The notes under the pieces: generated by a model
Told to the model about the DNA's origin: nothing
Database searches by the model: none
What the model saw: only the letters and a program-made list of their open reading frames with translations
Assembly: GCF_022179185.1 (NCBI RefSeq)
Contig: NZ_BPQJ01000059.1
Coordinates: 1-33,876 of the forward strand
Length of the DNA stretch: 33,876 nucleotides
Source: Methylobacterium frigidaeris
Lineage (GTDB): Bacteria > Pseudomonadota > Alphaproteobacteria > Rhizobiales > Beijerinckiaceae
Reading direction: 5' to 3'
Made by a program: the position numbers and the translations under genes
Shown: one piece after another, positions 24,155 to 32,657 of the stretch
How the letters are laid out: the number at the start of each line of letters is the position of its first letter
How positions within the stretch are numbered: the first letter of the stretch is position 1

Positions 24155-25558
24155 ATGACCGGCTTCATGTGGCTCGTCGCGGTCACCGCGGCGATCGGCG
24201 GCTTCCTCTACGGGTACGACACCGGCATCATCTCCGGCGCCCTCCTGTCGATCAGCGCCGAGTACCAGCTTTCCCACGCCATGCAGGAGGTCGTGGCCGC
24301 TGCGATCCTGCTCGGGGCGACCATCGGGGGATTATGCACCGGCGCGGTCTCTGAGCGGTTCGGGCGCCGGCGCACCATCATCGCCATCGCGGCCGTCTTC
24401 ACGCTGGGGGCGACGGCGGCGAGCCTGGCGCCGGATCCTAAGCTCCTGGCGCTCGCCCGCGTCGTGCTCGGCCTCGCCATCGGGGCGTCGTCGCAATCGA
24501 TCCCGGCCTACGTGGCGGAGCTCGCCCCCGCGGCGCAACGGGGCCGGCTCGTGGTGGCGTTCAGCGTCGCGATCGGCCTCGGCATCCTGAGCGCCAGCCT
24601 CGTCGGCTACGGGCTGCACGGCGTCCTGTCCTGGCGCATCATGATCGCGGTCGGCGCCGTCCCGGCGGCCGTGCTGTTCTGCGCGATGTTCGCCCTGCCG
24701 GAGAGCCCGCGCTGGCTCGTCGCCCACGAACGCCGCGACGAGGCGCGCCGGGCCCTCGCCCGGGTCAGACCCGAGGGCGCCGATCTCGATGCCGAGATCG
24801 CGGCGGTGGCGGAGGCGGTGTCCCGGAGTGCGGAAGCGCGGACCCGCGGCTGGCGCGGCCTCACCCGGTCCTGGGTCCGGCCGGCCCTGATCGCGGGTTG
24901 CGGCACCGCCGCCTTCACGCAGCTCGTCGGGATCGAGATGATGATCTACTACACGCCGACGCTGCTGAAGGGCGTCGGCTTCGGTGAGAGCGGCGCGCTC
25001 CTCACCAATGTCGGCATCGCGGCGATCTACCTCGTGATGACGGGTCTGGGCCTCGCCATCGTCGACCGGGTCGGGCGGCGGCGGCTCTCGCTGCTCACCC
25101 TGCCTGGCGCGGCCCTGTCGCTCGCCGCCCTCGGCGGGCTGTTCGCGCTCGGGCGGACCGGGCCGGACGACGCGCCCTTCATCATCGGCTGCCTGTTCCT
25201 GTTCATGGTATTCCAGGCCGGCGGCCTGCAGGTGATCGGCTGGCTCACCGGCGCGGAAATCTATCCCCTCGGCGTCAGGGCCGCGGGGACCAGCGCGCAG
25301 GCGGCCACGGTCTGGGGCTCGAACCTCCTCCTGACCGGCACGGCCCTGTCCCTGATCCATGCCCTCGGGGCGGGCGGGGCGATGCTGGTCTATGCCGGCC
25401 TCAACGCCCTCGCGTTCCTGTTCGTGCTGAGCTTCCTGCCCGAGCTGAAGGGGCGCACCCTCGAGGAGGTCGAGGCGGCCTTGCGGGAGAAACGGTTCAC
25501 CCCGCGCCACTTCGCGGCCGAACCCGCCGCCCGCCCGGAGGCCGCGACGGCGACGTGA
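24155..25558 (+). CDS. MFS sugar porter
   Basis: This 467-residue transporter has about twelve membrane spans and the sugar porter signatures: GGFLYGYDTGIISGAL in helix 1, SERFGRRR after helix 2, LPESPRWLV after helix 6, VDRVGRRRLS after helix 8, and PELKGRTLEEVE after helix 12. Such proteins move sugars or polyols in symport with protons across the inner membrane. ATG 24155 has GAGGGGA about 6 bases upstream, and the gene starts 11 bases after the HAD stop, so it belongs to the same operon. The likely substrate is a polyol or hexose related to the dehydrogenase. The ~33 bases to the convergent next gene show no clear terminator. Confidence 0.92.
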   Translation: MTGFMWLVAVTAAIGGFLYGYDTGIISGALLSISAEYQLSHAMQEVVAAAILLGATIGGLCTGAVSERFGRRRTIIAIAAVFTLGATAASLAPDPKLLALARVVLGLAIGASSQSIPAYVAELAPAAQRGRLVVAFSVAIGLGILSASLVGYGLHGVLSWRIMIAVGAVPAAVLFCAMFALPESPRWLVAHERRDEARRALARVRPEGADLDAEIAAVAEAVSRSAEARTRGWRGLTRSWVRPALIAGCGTAAFTQLVGIEMMIYYTPTLLKGVGFGESGALLTNVGIAAIYLVMTGLGLAIVDRVGRRRLSLLTLPGAALSLAALGGLFALGRTGPDDAPFIIGCLFLFMVFQAGGLQVIGWLTGAEIYPLGVRAAGTSAQAATVWGSNLLLTGTALSLIHALGAGGAMLVYAGLNALAFLFVLSFLPELKGRTLEEVEAALREKRFTPRHFAAEPAARPEAATAT

Positions 25559-25591
25559 GGAGCGGATCGCGCCGGCCCGGGACCGACATCC

Positions 25592-26179
25592 TCACGCCGG
25601 CACCACCCTTCGACCGGTCATCGCCTGCAGGACCCCTCGGCCAACTCCGCCACGCCAGAGCGCGACGGTCAGGGTCGTGATCGAGAGCAGGTCGCAGACG
25701 AGGCCGCAGACCGACCCGACCACGATGTTGTGGCACAGCCAGCACAGGCTCGCCCCGAGGAACAGGCCGCGCAGCCCTTGCGCGGTGCGCTGAAGCCGTC
25801 CCGCGGTCGAGAGCAGCGTGCCGATGCCGGCGAAGACGGAGGGCCATCCCGTCCAGGTCGCCAGCATGATCCCGATGACGAGGAGGAACACGGCGCCAAA
25901 GAGGCCGGCGAGCCAGCGCGGCACGCCATCCTCGCGGACGAAGCGCGCCGCGAGCAGATTCTGACCGACGGCGATCGCATTCATCGCGGTCGCGGTGGGC
26001 GAGCCGAGGGAGAGATAGTGGATGCCGAAGCAGGTCGCGGCCGCCGCCGAGACCATGAGGATCAACCCGCGCCGGGGCATCAGGCCGGCCGTCGCTCCAA
26101 GCGCGAGGCCCGCCGTGCCGAACACGTCGACATGGGCTCCGGCGGCGAGCCAGAGGGACGAGACATTCAGGGAGAACAT
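25592..26179 (-). CDS. YgjV-type inner membrane protein
   Basis: This 195-residue integral membrane protein has about five or six hydrophobic spans (around residues 20-35, 40-57, 88-108, 112-125, 138-155 and 160-175). It resembles the bacterial inner membrane protein YgjV family in its GLILMVSAAAATCFGIHYL then GSPTATAMNAIAVGQNLLAA pattern, a short helix pair followed by a conserved N-A-x-x-x-x-Q-N segment. The function of the family is unknown. The start ATG 26179 gives a short periplasmic or cytoplasmic lead before the first span. It converges on the sugar porter and has no clear partner. Confidence 0.72.
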   Translation of the reverse strand: MFSLNVSSLWLAAGAHVDVFGTAGLALGATAGLMPRRGLILMVSAAAATCFGIHYLSLGSPTATAMNAIAVGQNLLAARFVREDGVPRWLAGLFGAVFLLVIGIMLATWTGWPSVFAGIGTLLSTAGRLQRTAQGLRGLFLGASLCWLCHNIVVGSVCGLVCDLLSITTLTVALWRGGVGRGVLQAMTGRRVVPA

Positions 26180-26685
26180 GAGAGGGGTTCCGCACGCCCA
26201 TGCGGGGCGCGGGCCGTCTGCTCAGGGAGAGCGATGTCGATTTTGCGGAGGAGAGCGTGCGGGACTGCGGCGAACCGCGCGCCAAACCGGGGCACGGAAT
26301 TCGTGTGGCCGGGAAACATCGGATGGACGAAGTCGGCCCCGCCGGAGGCTGTGATGTCCTCGCCTGGTTTGAGTGCCTCGTTTTCCAAGAGGCAGGACCG
26401 CTGGGCGGCATCGTCGTGGCCCGCTCGGGCGAAGAGCATCGTTTGCATCAAGCCGATGGGCAGCACTGCCCTCTTCAACTGACCTGAGCAGCGCCGGGAC
26501 GGTTTGCACTGTCGGCACCTATCTCTATCTAATCAGTCGTCGCGCTTGCTGGTTTCAAGACGCCATGTCCGACATTATCCTCGACGATTGCGACATAGGC
26601 TGATAGCGGCTTGTATATGGGTCATTTCGTGGGGACCGATCACACAGCGGACGGGAACGTCATCGCTGCATGAGCCGGTGAAGGA
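26180..26685. other. ~500-base region without a supported gene
   Basis: A minus open frame at 26167-26478 (TTG start, 103 residues) overlaps the YgjV gene's start by 13 bases. It reads moderately like protein (FVHPMFPGHTNSVPRFGARF) but has no decisive start signal, so I leave it uncalled. The 26500-26685 stretch is A+T-richer and shows no frame that I can support. It may hold a promoter, but I cannot place one. Confidence 0.45.
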
Positions 26686-26722
26686 GTCACCCACCTGTCC
26701 TTCTCAGGACGTGGTGGGCGAC
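26686..26722 (-). terminator. Intrinsic-terminator-like hairpin after two small genes
   Basis: Read on the minus strand, a stem of about 16 pairs is formed by GTCGCCCACCACGTCCT and AGGACAGGTGGGTGAC, with one mismatch and one bulge, closed by a GAGA tetraloop and followed by TCCTTC. It starts 16 bases after the stop of the small gene at 26739. The position and shape fit a transcription terminator with a poor T-tract, as is common in GC-rich genomes. Confidence 0.6.
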
Positions 26723-26738
26723 TTGTCGACGGACGGAA

Positions 26739-26939
26739 CTACGGCTTGTAGCGGTCTGCCGGCGAGGGTCGATCCGGATCGCTCGCAGGACCCGGCACCT
26801 CGGTGAGCCGCCGGTTGCTCAAGGAGCGATCGCCCTGCTCGATGTGATCAGGATCGCTCTGGCTCGGGTTTCCGAGGCTCGCCTCGACGCTTCGCTTCGC
26901 GAACCCCTCCGCTCGGTCTTCGCCCTTTGGCTCGGCCAT
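26739..26939 (-). CDS. Small hydrophilic protein of unknown function (66 aa)
   Basis: This charged, probably disordered protein has EDRAEGFAKRSVEASLGN and DPDHIEQGDRSLSNRRLTEV. It carries no signal peptide or membrane span. The family is not recognised. ATG 26939 lies two bases after the stop of the upstream small gene, so the two are one transcript. A hairpin terminator follows 16 bases downstream, which supports the pair being real genes. Confidence 0.6.
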   Translation of the reverse strand: MAEPKGEDRAEGFAKRSVEASLGNPSQSDPDHIEQGDRSLSNRRLTEVPGPASDPDRPSPADRYKP

Positions 26940-26941
26940 CG

Positions 26942-27145
26942 TCAGCGCCCGTCGTTCTTCAGAGTGCCGCTTGGCTCGCCCTTGGTCTGGCCACCGCCGG
27001 TGCCGATCGAACCGACACTCGCAGCCGGTGAACCACCAGGACGCGTGCCGCCGGGCTGAAGCGGGGTCGCGAGGCCGCTCGGGGCCTTCGGTGGATCGGC
27101 GGAGGAGAACCCTTTGTTCGGGCTTTCGGGCTTTCGGTCGTTCAT
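26942..27145 (-). CDS. Small Gly/Pro/Ser-rich protein of unknown function (67 aa)
   Basis: ATG 27145 is chosen because GGAGGG lies six bases upstream. The protein is low-complexity and hydrophilic: NDRKPESPNKGFSSADPPKA followed by Gly/Ser/Thr-rich sequence ending TLKNDGR. It is likely disordered. I do not recognise the family. It is the first gene of a two-gene unit with the next small gene. Confidence 0.6.
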   Translation of the reverse strand: MNDRKPESPNKGFSSADPPKAPSGLATPLQPGGTRPGGSPAASVGSIGTGGGQTKGEPSGTLKNDGR

Positions 27146-27224
27146 CGGCAACCCTCCGGATGATCGATGGGTCAATCAGCGGCAGGTGCGCTGGTTTCAG
27201 CGGAGCCGCAATCTGTTCGCTAAC

Positions 27225-27500
27225 TTATGTCTTCCGAGACTCGTCGACGTAGCCGCCGAACTCGGGCAGGCCGAGATGAGCCCGCAGAGCCTCACGACAG
27301 ACCGTCTGGGATCGCGGCTCGACCAAGACCGGTGCTGCGCTGTCGCGGCCGTGGCGGCCGCTCTCGCCGTCCTTGATGCCGAGGTTGATCAAGCGCGTGC
27401 ACTCGGCTTCATCGAGCAGGTCGGCCTCGTTCCAGACTTCGATGATGCGGTCCGCGTGAGCGACGTATCTTCTTGCCCCGAAATGGCGGCAACCCACCAT
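27225..27500 (-). CDS. Small protein of unknown function (91 aa)
   Basis: The central part looks like folded protein, with RIIEVWNEADLLDEAECTRL, INLGIKDGESGRHG and REALRAHLGLPEFGGY. The start is unclear: ATG 27500 has no ribosome binding site and the first ~15 residues are less convincing. No family is recognised. It lies just downstream of the broken NADH dehydrogenase on the same strand and could be a remnant itself. Confidence 0.42.
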   Translation of the reverse strand: MVGCRHFGARRYVAHADRIIEVWNEADLLDEAECTRLINLGIKDGESGRHGRDSAAPVLVEPRSQTVCREALRAHLGLPEFGGYVDESRKT

Positions 27501-27646
27501 CGATACAGGCTGATGCCGGGATGTGCGTGATCGTCAGCCCCAGACCCGGCCTGCCTGAGGCGTGATTCCGGCGTTCTCAGCAGGCGCAGCAGCCGATGGC
27601 TGCCAGACGAGCCGGCTGGCTCGGCCTCGGCCGGGTGCGCGTTGGC

Positions 27647-28888
27647 AGGCTGCGTGATCAAGCGGGAACGGCGCCCGGACGTGACGTTGTCCCACACTTA
27701 GCTGAATGCGACTGAGATGCGATTGCGCAGCCCGATCAGGAAATAAATGTGCGCCACGCCCCAGAAGGCCCATCCGAGGAACGCTTTGAGCGTCAAGCGG
27801 CGCAGCCGGACCACCGCTGCCTTCCGCCCGATGGTCGCGAGATCCCCTTGATGGTGGTAGCGGAACGATCCCGGTAGAGGCTGACCCATGACGCGAGCCG
27901 CGATCACGGACGCCGCGTAGCAGCCCATGTATTTGGCCGCTGGCGCGATCCCGGGCACCGGTTTCCTGCTGTCATCAGTCACGGCGGCGGTATCACCGGC
28001 CACGAAGATCTCAGGCAGGCCCGGGATCGTGAGGTCGGGAGACACCTTGACCCGTCCCGCGCGGTCGCGGTTCGCTCCGAGCCAGTCGGCGGCCGCGGAT
28101 GCCGCTACGCCAGCCGCCCATACGATCGCACCGGCCTTGATCGAGCGATCTCCGATCGAGACGGTCTCGGGGCCGATGGAGGTCACCGTCTGCCCGGTCA
28201 GAACCTCGACGCCGCGCCGCTCCAAGGCACGCCTGGCGTACTGGCTGAGTGGCTCCGGGAACGCGGCCAGGGGGCGTGGACCAGCTTCGACGAGAAGCAC
28301 GCGGGTTCGCGTCGGATCGACGTTCCGGAAGTCGCGGGGCAGCGCGTCATGCGCCATGTCGGCGATCGCACCAGCCATCTCGACCCCGGTCGGACCACCA
28401 CCGACCACCATGAACGTGGTGAGCGCCTGCCTCAGCTCGACGTCGTCCTCAAACTCGGCGCGCTCGAACGCGAGCAGGATGCGGCGCCTGATTTCCGTCG
28501 CGTTCTCGATCCGCTTCAATCCCGGAGCATGAGGAGCCCATTCGTCGTGCCCAAAATAGGCGTGCGTGGCCCCGGTTGCGATGATCAGCTGATCATAGGG
28601 GAACGTGCCGCCGCCTGCCCTCACCATACGCCGCTCTGTGTCGATCCCCTCGACGTTCGCCATCGACACGCGGGCATTTTGTTGCCCTGAGAGGATGCCT
28701 CGAATCGGCCACGCGACGTCCGCCGGCGTCAAGGCAGCCGTCGCGACCTAGTACAGCAGCGGCTGGAAGCAGTGGTGGTTCTGCCGTTCGAGGAGCGTGA
28801 TCTCGACGGGTGCGCGGTTCAGAGCCTTGGCAGCCGCTAGACCTGCAAATCCGCCTCCGATGATGATCATGCGACAGGTATTCGTCAT
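27647..28888 (-). pseudogene. ndh: Type II NADH dehydrogenase, broken by two in-frame stops
   Basis: The frame from ATG 28888 carries the FAD-binding motif IIIGGGFAGLAAAKAL and NHHCFQPLLY, then an in-frame TAG at 28748-28750 (codon 47). The same frame resumes at once with VATAALTPADVAWPIRG; intact NDH-2 proteins usually have Gln where the TAG stands, so CAG to TAG is a one-base change. The rest is well conserved: YDQLIIATGATHAYFGHDEW, the NAD-binding VVGGGPTGVEMAGAIADMAH, FVAGDTAAV, and the C-terminal FLGWAFWGVAHIYFLIGLRN. A TAA at 27698-27700 follows, after which the frame continues with VWDNVTSGRRSRLIT, the usual NDH-2 C-terminus. An intact copy would pass electrons from NADH to quinone. 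A 344-residue product from TTG 28732 would lack the FAD loop. Confidence 0.82.
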
Positions 28889-28946
28889 GAACTATCGTGG
28901 ACAGACGCCCAGCCAACGAGCGCTACCTAGATCAGCTCCTAGAATT

Positions 28947-28962
28947 ACGACCCGAAGGTCGT
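28947..28962 (-). terminator. UUCG tetraloop hairpin after the GH5-like gene
   Basis: On the minus strand ACGACC-TTCG-GGTCGT forms a six-pair stem closed by the extra-stable C(UUCG)G tetraloop, followed by AATTCT. It lies 86 bases after the GH5-like stop and before the broken NADH dehydrogenase. It probably ends the GH5-like transcript. A weaker CCCC/GGGG element followed by ATTTTT lies between them, near 28970-28992. Confidence 0.5.
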
Positions 28963-29048
28963 GACTGGTCACACAAAAATCCCCTGGGGCACTCAGCTGT
29001 AAAGGATACGTCCGTCGACCGGCCGGTGGCAATACGTCGAAACTATGC

Positions 29049-30584
29049 TTAAAATCGCCTCAACACCAGTGCAATGTCCGCTATGAATGGCCCCGTCTCC
29101 ACCTTGGTCAGCATCGAGCTGTTGGCAGTCACCTCGCATGTTCTGCGCAGGAGTCCAGCCTCGGTGTCCCAAGCTGTAACGGAGTAACGGCCTGCTCGCA
29201 GACCCGGGAGCGAGAGGCGGGGTGAAACAGGGCGCACATCCCGACGCAACTGGCCATTTTCTGCGATTGTGTTCGTCCGCAGGCACCAGACAATCGCCTG
29301 TTCTGTGTCTCCACAAGCGAAAACCGCTACATCTTGCTCTGAAATGTCGACATCCTGGCTCAGATTACGCCGCCGGAAACGGTTCCAGTCGATCAATCGC
29401 AGAAAGCCGGAGAGGCTACGCTGAGCCGCCCGCATTCCTGCTGTGAGGCGGTGTGGATGCCGGTTCGGCCAGCGCATCCCGCCGCCAACCCCACCACTTG
29501 CCAGATGGGCCCACTGCAGATGGCGAAAGTACTCGTCATCGAAGCTGGCGGGCAGCGTGATGTGCCGGTCCTTGAAGCTGTGGATCGGGCCGTGCTCCGT
29601 GTCGAGAAAGGGCCGGCCGTCATGAATCTGGGCCAAACTCTCGCGAACGATCCGTCCCATGGCGATTGCGGGATCGACGGTGTTTCGCGGGTCGTCGATG
29701 GTCCCTTCGGCGTAGATATGGATTGTCGCAAAGTCGAGATTGGGATGACGGAAGATCGGCTCCGCCATCGGCAAATGTGGTCGCCACAGAAGTTCAGGCC
29801 CAAATAGTGACACCGTTTGCAGATGGCTACGCCCGTACAGCCTCATCTCGAGCGCTCGGACATGCTGGCTCAGGTCGGCGATGAAGGGTGCAAAGCCGTC
29901 AGCACTTTCCTCGGCATGCGCCGGGTGAATCTCGTTCCAGAGATCCCACCCGAACAGCACGCCAGACCCGCCCCAGCGCTCGACCGCAAAGGCAAGCCTG
30001 TTCTTGATCGCGGCACGCACCGCCTCGTCGAGGAGAAAGCGCGAAGGATGGGCAAGTGGTCCGCCGTTATGACGATTGTAGGGATGGTGGCGCCAATGCA
30101 GCCACATCCAGAACGTGTCGAAGGGCGTGAGCAAAATGCGGAGCCCCACCTTCTCGCACAGGGCGAAGAGGTCGTCCCACAGTCGAACCATCGCTGGCAC
30201 AAACCGGCCAACAGGTTGCTCGATGTAGCGGTGACGAACCTGAGCATATTCGAGCATCAGGCGTAGACAGGTGACACCGTGATCTGCCAGGTAGTAGAGA
30301 TAATCTTCAACGGCAGGAAGGTCGCGGCGACGAAAGAGACCGGCGAGCTCGACCCAACTGATCGCATCGTTCTGGCCGACCGGCGTCCAAGCCGTGCCTG
30401 TCTCGGTAGCGAAGTAGGGCGCACCAAATTTCCTAACTTGGATCCAGGGTAGCGGTCGGGGCTCACGGTTTTCAAAGTGATCGCTTGTTTGAAAATCTGC
30501 CTTGAGATATCTCTTATAATTTATGATATCACCAGCGGCTTCTTTTAAACCGGTATCATGGGCGCGTTGCTCGTGCTCATCCAT
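29049..30584 (-). CDS. GH5-like glycoside hydrolase (mannanase/cellulase-type barrel)
   Basis: This 511-residue protein has a clan GH-A barrel (about residues 45-400). The acid/base Glu218 is in FGWDLWNEIHPAH and the nucleophile Glu330 in FLDTEHGPIHSF, with VTCLRLMLEY (strand 2) and ILLTPFDTFWMWLHW (strand 3) before them. The remaining ~110 residues look like a beta-sandwich domain (GLRAGRYSVTAWDTEAGLL). There is no signal peptide, which is unusual for an enzyme acting on extracellular polysaccharide. It is visibly richer in A and T than the genes to the left of the window, so recent acquisition is possible. ATG 30584 has GAGAG about 12 bases upstream. It is monocistronic and followed by a UUCG hairpin. 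The substrate is unknown. Confidence 0.82.
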   Translation of the reverse strand: MDEHEQRAHDTGLKEAAGDIINYKRYLKADFQTSDHFENREPRPLPWIQVRKFGAPYFATETGTAWTPVGQNDAISWVELAGLFRRRDLPAVEDYLYYLADHGVTCLRLMLEYAQVRHRYIEQPVGRFVPAMVRLWDDLFALCEKVGLRILLTPFDTFWMWLHWRHHPYNRHNGGPLAHPSRFLLDEAVRAAIKNRLAFAVERWGGSGVLFGWDLWNEIHPAHAEESADGFAPFIADLSQHVRALEMRLYGRSHLQTVSLFGPELLWRPHLPMAEPIFRHPNLDFATIHIYAEGTIDDPRNTVDPAIAMGRIVRESLAQIHDGRPFLDTEHGPIHSFKDRHITLPASFDDEYFRHLQWAHLASGGVGGGMRWPNRHPHRLTAGMRAAQRSLSGFLRLIDWNRFRRRNLSQDVDISEQDVAVFACGDTEQAIVWCLRTNTIAENGQLRRDVRPVSPRLSLPGLRAGRYSVTAWDTEAGLLRRTCEVTANSSMLTKVETGPFIADIALVLRRF

Positions 30585-30702
30585 TTGGCAGCAAACTCTC
30601 AGGGATATCCCGACCAGCCTTCAGCATCACTCAAGACTGGATGTTAGTGGTAGATCATGATTTCTATCATGCCGATGATTGCCTACCTGGCGGTCGCCTT
30701 GC

Positions 30703-32181
30703 TCAGGTTCCACAGAACGTCCGGTACCCAATACCGCCACCTCTCGGAGCCTCGGCGTAGCGCGCATACATCGGCTGATCATCGTATGGTCTTGCGAGTA
30801 CTGCCAGGAGATCCTCGAAAGGTGCAAAATCTGCTCGCTCGACAGCAGCTTCGATCATCTCCTCCACGCGGTGATTGCGCGGGATGAAAGCCGGATTGAC
30901 CGCGCGCATGGCGGCCGCCTTGGAGGCCGCGTCGCCCGGCTCCTCGGCCTGCCGCTGTCGCCAACGAACGGCCCAACGGTCATACGCGGTCGGATCGACG
31001 AACAGGCTGCGTACCGCCTCATCAGCCTCGGCCGCCTCGCAGGCTCGGCTCAGGTTTCGGAACGTGAGTGTGAAATCGGCTTGATTCTCGGCCATCAGCT
31101 TGAGGAGGTCTCCGGCCAGAACTGGATCTCCTTCCTGCATGGTCGCAAGACCGAGCTTGCGATTGAGGCCGCCGTGGAAGGCGGCTTCGAACCGCGGCCC
31201 GAAACTGCTGAGGGCCTCTTCAGCCTCGGTCACGGCTCGCGGCTCGTCCGGATCCAGGAGCGGCAGCAGGGCCTCCGCCAGGCGGCTCAGGTTCCACAGC
31301 GCGATCTGTGGCTGCGCACCGTAGGCGTAGCGTGCATGCTGGTCGATGGAGCTGAAGACGGTTCGAGGATGGTAGGCGTCCATGAAGGCGCAGGGGCCGT
31401 AATCGATGGTCTCACCGGCGACCGACATGTTGTCGGTGTTCATCACGCCGTGGATGAAGCCAACGAGCAGCCATCGAGCGACGAGTTCGGCTTGGCGCGC
31501 GGCGACCTCGGCGAGGAGGGCATGATAGGGCTTCTCGGCTGCCCTGGCCTCTGGGTAGTGCCGCTCCAGTACGTAGTCGGCCAGAGCGCGCAGGCCTGCG
31601 ATGTCATCGCGCGCGGCGAAGAACTGGAAGGTGCCGACGCGGATGTGACTGGCCGCGATGCGGGTGAGCACCGCGCCCGGGAGCAGGGTCTCGCGGACGA
31701 CGCGTTCGCCCGTCGCGACGGCAGCCAGTGCGCGAGTGGTCGGTATGCCTAAAGCCGCCATGGCCTCGCTGACCAAGTACTCGCGCAGCACCGGTCCGAG
31801 GGCTGCTCGCCCGTCCCCTCGGCGCGAGAACGGCGTCGGACCCGAGCCCTTCAGTTGGATGTCACGGCGCTGGCCGTCACGGTCGAGGACCTCACCAAGC
31901 AAAAGGGCGCGCCCGTCGCCGAGTTGCGGCACGAAATTCCCGAATTGGTGGCCAGCATACGCGGTGGCGATCGGCTCGGATCCCTCGGCGATGCGGTTTC
32001 CAGCCAAGATCTCGGTGCCCGCAGGGCTCGCAAGCCAGTCTGGATCAAGGCCGAGGTTCAGCGCGAGCGCGCGGTTCAGGTGGATCAGCTGCGGCTCGGC
32101 AACGGGCGTCGGCTGGGTGCGGGCGAAGAAGCGGTCGGGTAGGCGGGCGTAGCTGTTGTCGAACGGGATCTGGGGCTTCAT
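30703..32181 (-). CDS. selO: SelO/YdiU protein adenylyltransferase (AMPylator pseudokinase)
   Basis: This 492-residue member of the SelO family (UPF0061) transfers AMP to Ser, Thr or Tyr of target proteins in response to oxidative stress. Conserved segments in order: YAGHQFGNFVPQLGDGRALL (near 75-94), QLKGSGPTPFSRRGDGRAAL, TRALAAVATGERVVRE, FIHGVMNTDNMSVAGETIDY then GPCAFMDAY (the active site with its metal-binding Asn and Asp), and IALWNLSRLAEALLPL. The C-terminus YRTFCGT ends with the Cys-containing tail typical of the bacterial branch. Length and motifs are complete, so it should be functional. ATG 32181 starts the conserved DNSYARLP region; no strong ribosome binding site is visible. The ~118 bases to the GH5-like gene show no clear terminator. 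Confidence 0.92.
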   Translation of the reverse strand: MKPQIPFDNSYARLPDRFFARTQPTPVAEPQLIHLNRALALNLGLDPDWLASPAGTEILAGNRIAEGSEPIATAYAGHQFGNFVPQLGDGRALLLGEVLDRDGQRRDIQLKGSGPTPFSRRGDGRAALGPVLREYLVSEAMAALGIPTTRALAAVATGERVVRETLLPGAVLTRIAASHIRVGTFQFFAARDDIAGLRALADYVLERHYPEARAAEKPYHALLAEVAARQAELVARWLLVGFIHGVMNTDNMSVAGETIDYGPCAFMDAYHPRTVFSSIDQHARYAYGAQPQIALWNLSRLAEALLPLLDPDEPRAVTEAEEALSSFGPRFEAAFHGGLNRKLGLATMQEGDPVLAGDLLKLMAENQADFTLTFRNLSRACEAAEADEAVRSLFVDPTAYDRWAVRWRQRQAEEPGDAASKAAAMRAVNPAFIPRNHRVEEMIEAAVERADFAPFEDLLAVLARPYDDQPMYARYAEAPRGGGIGYRTFCGT

Positions 32182-32504
32182 GCGCGCACATGGGTATGAG
32201 GAGGCTGCTAAGGGCCAACGGTGAAAGCAGCTTCGGGTTCAAATCAGCGGATCTTTGCACTCAGTTCGCATTCGGCCTTTCAAGCTTGACTGAGCGGAAA
32301 ACGATCGTTCCCAGATACCCAGAAGGACCGTCGGCGCTGACGCGCTTAACGCGAGAGCCAAGCGACGCGGCGAACGCCAGGAAACCGTGTCATGAAATCA
32401 AATGTCCGGAAAACCCTGGCGACCGGGCATTCCTGACATCTCTTGCAAGGAGCCGCCTTGGGTCATTGTCTGCCGGACCCTCTTATCGTCTTCGGTCCCC
32501 TCCC
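32182..32504. other. 323-base region without a supported gene
   Basis: This contains the upstream region of the SelO gene. A minus frame of 22 codons (ATG near 32463, read downward to 32398) is too short to support. I see no tRNA, repeat or clear promoter boxes. Confidence 0.45.
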
Positions 32505-32657
32505 CTACCCCAGCAGGTATCCGGCCGCCGTCCGCAGGGCCGTGACGATGTCGCGGTGGATCAGGATCATGCATCCTACGCCACCCTTCGACGGCGTCGG
32601 CTGAAACGCCCGCATGATGTCGGAGACCACATCTCGGCCCGTTCGGCTGAGCGCCAT
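32505..32657 (-). CDS. Small protein of unknown function (50 aa)
   Basis: ATG 32657 has GAGG seven bases upstream, which decides it over an in-frame start at 32765. The peptide MALSRTGRDVVSDIMRAFQP begins with a basic helix and ends with a hydrophobic helix, GCMILIHRDIVTALRTAAGY. It could associate with membranes. No family is recognised, and it has no coupled neighbour. Confidence 0.48.
   Translation of the reverse strand: MALSRTGRDVVSDIMRAFQPTPSKGGVGCMILIHRDIVTALRTAAGYLLG

Noticed and set aside
26167..26478. 103-residue minus frame with TTG start upstream of the YgjV-type gene
   Set aside because: Partly protein-like but without a decisive start, family or partner; mentioned only in the region description.
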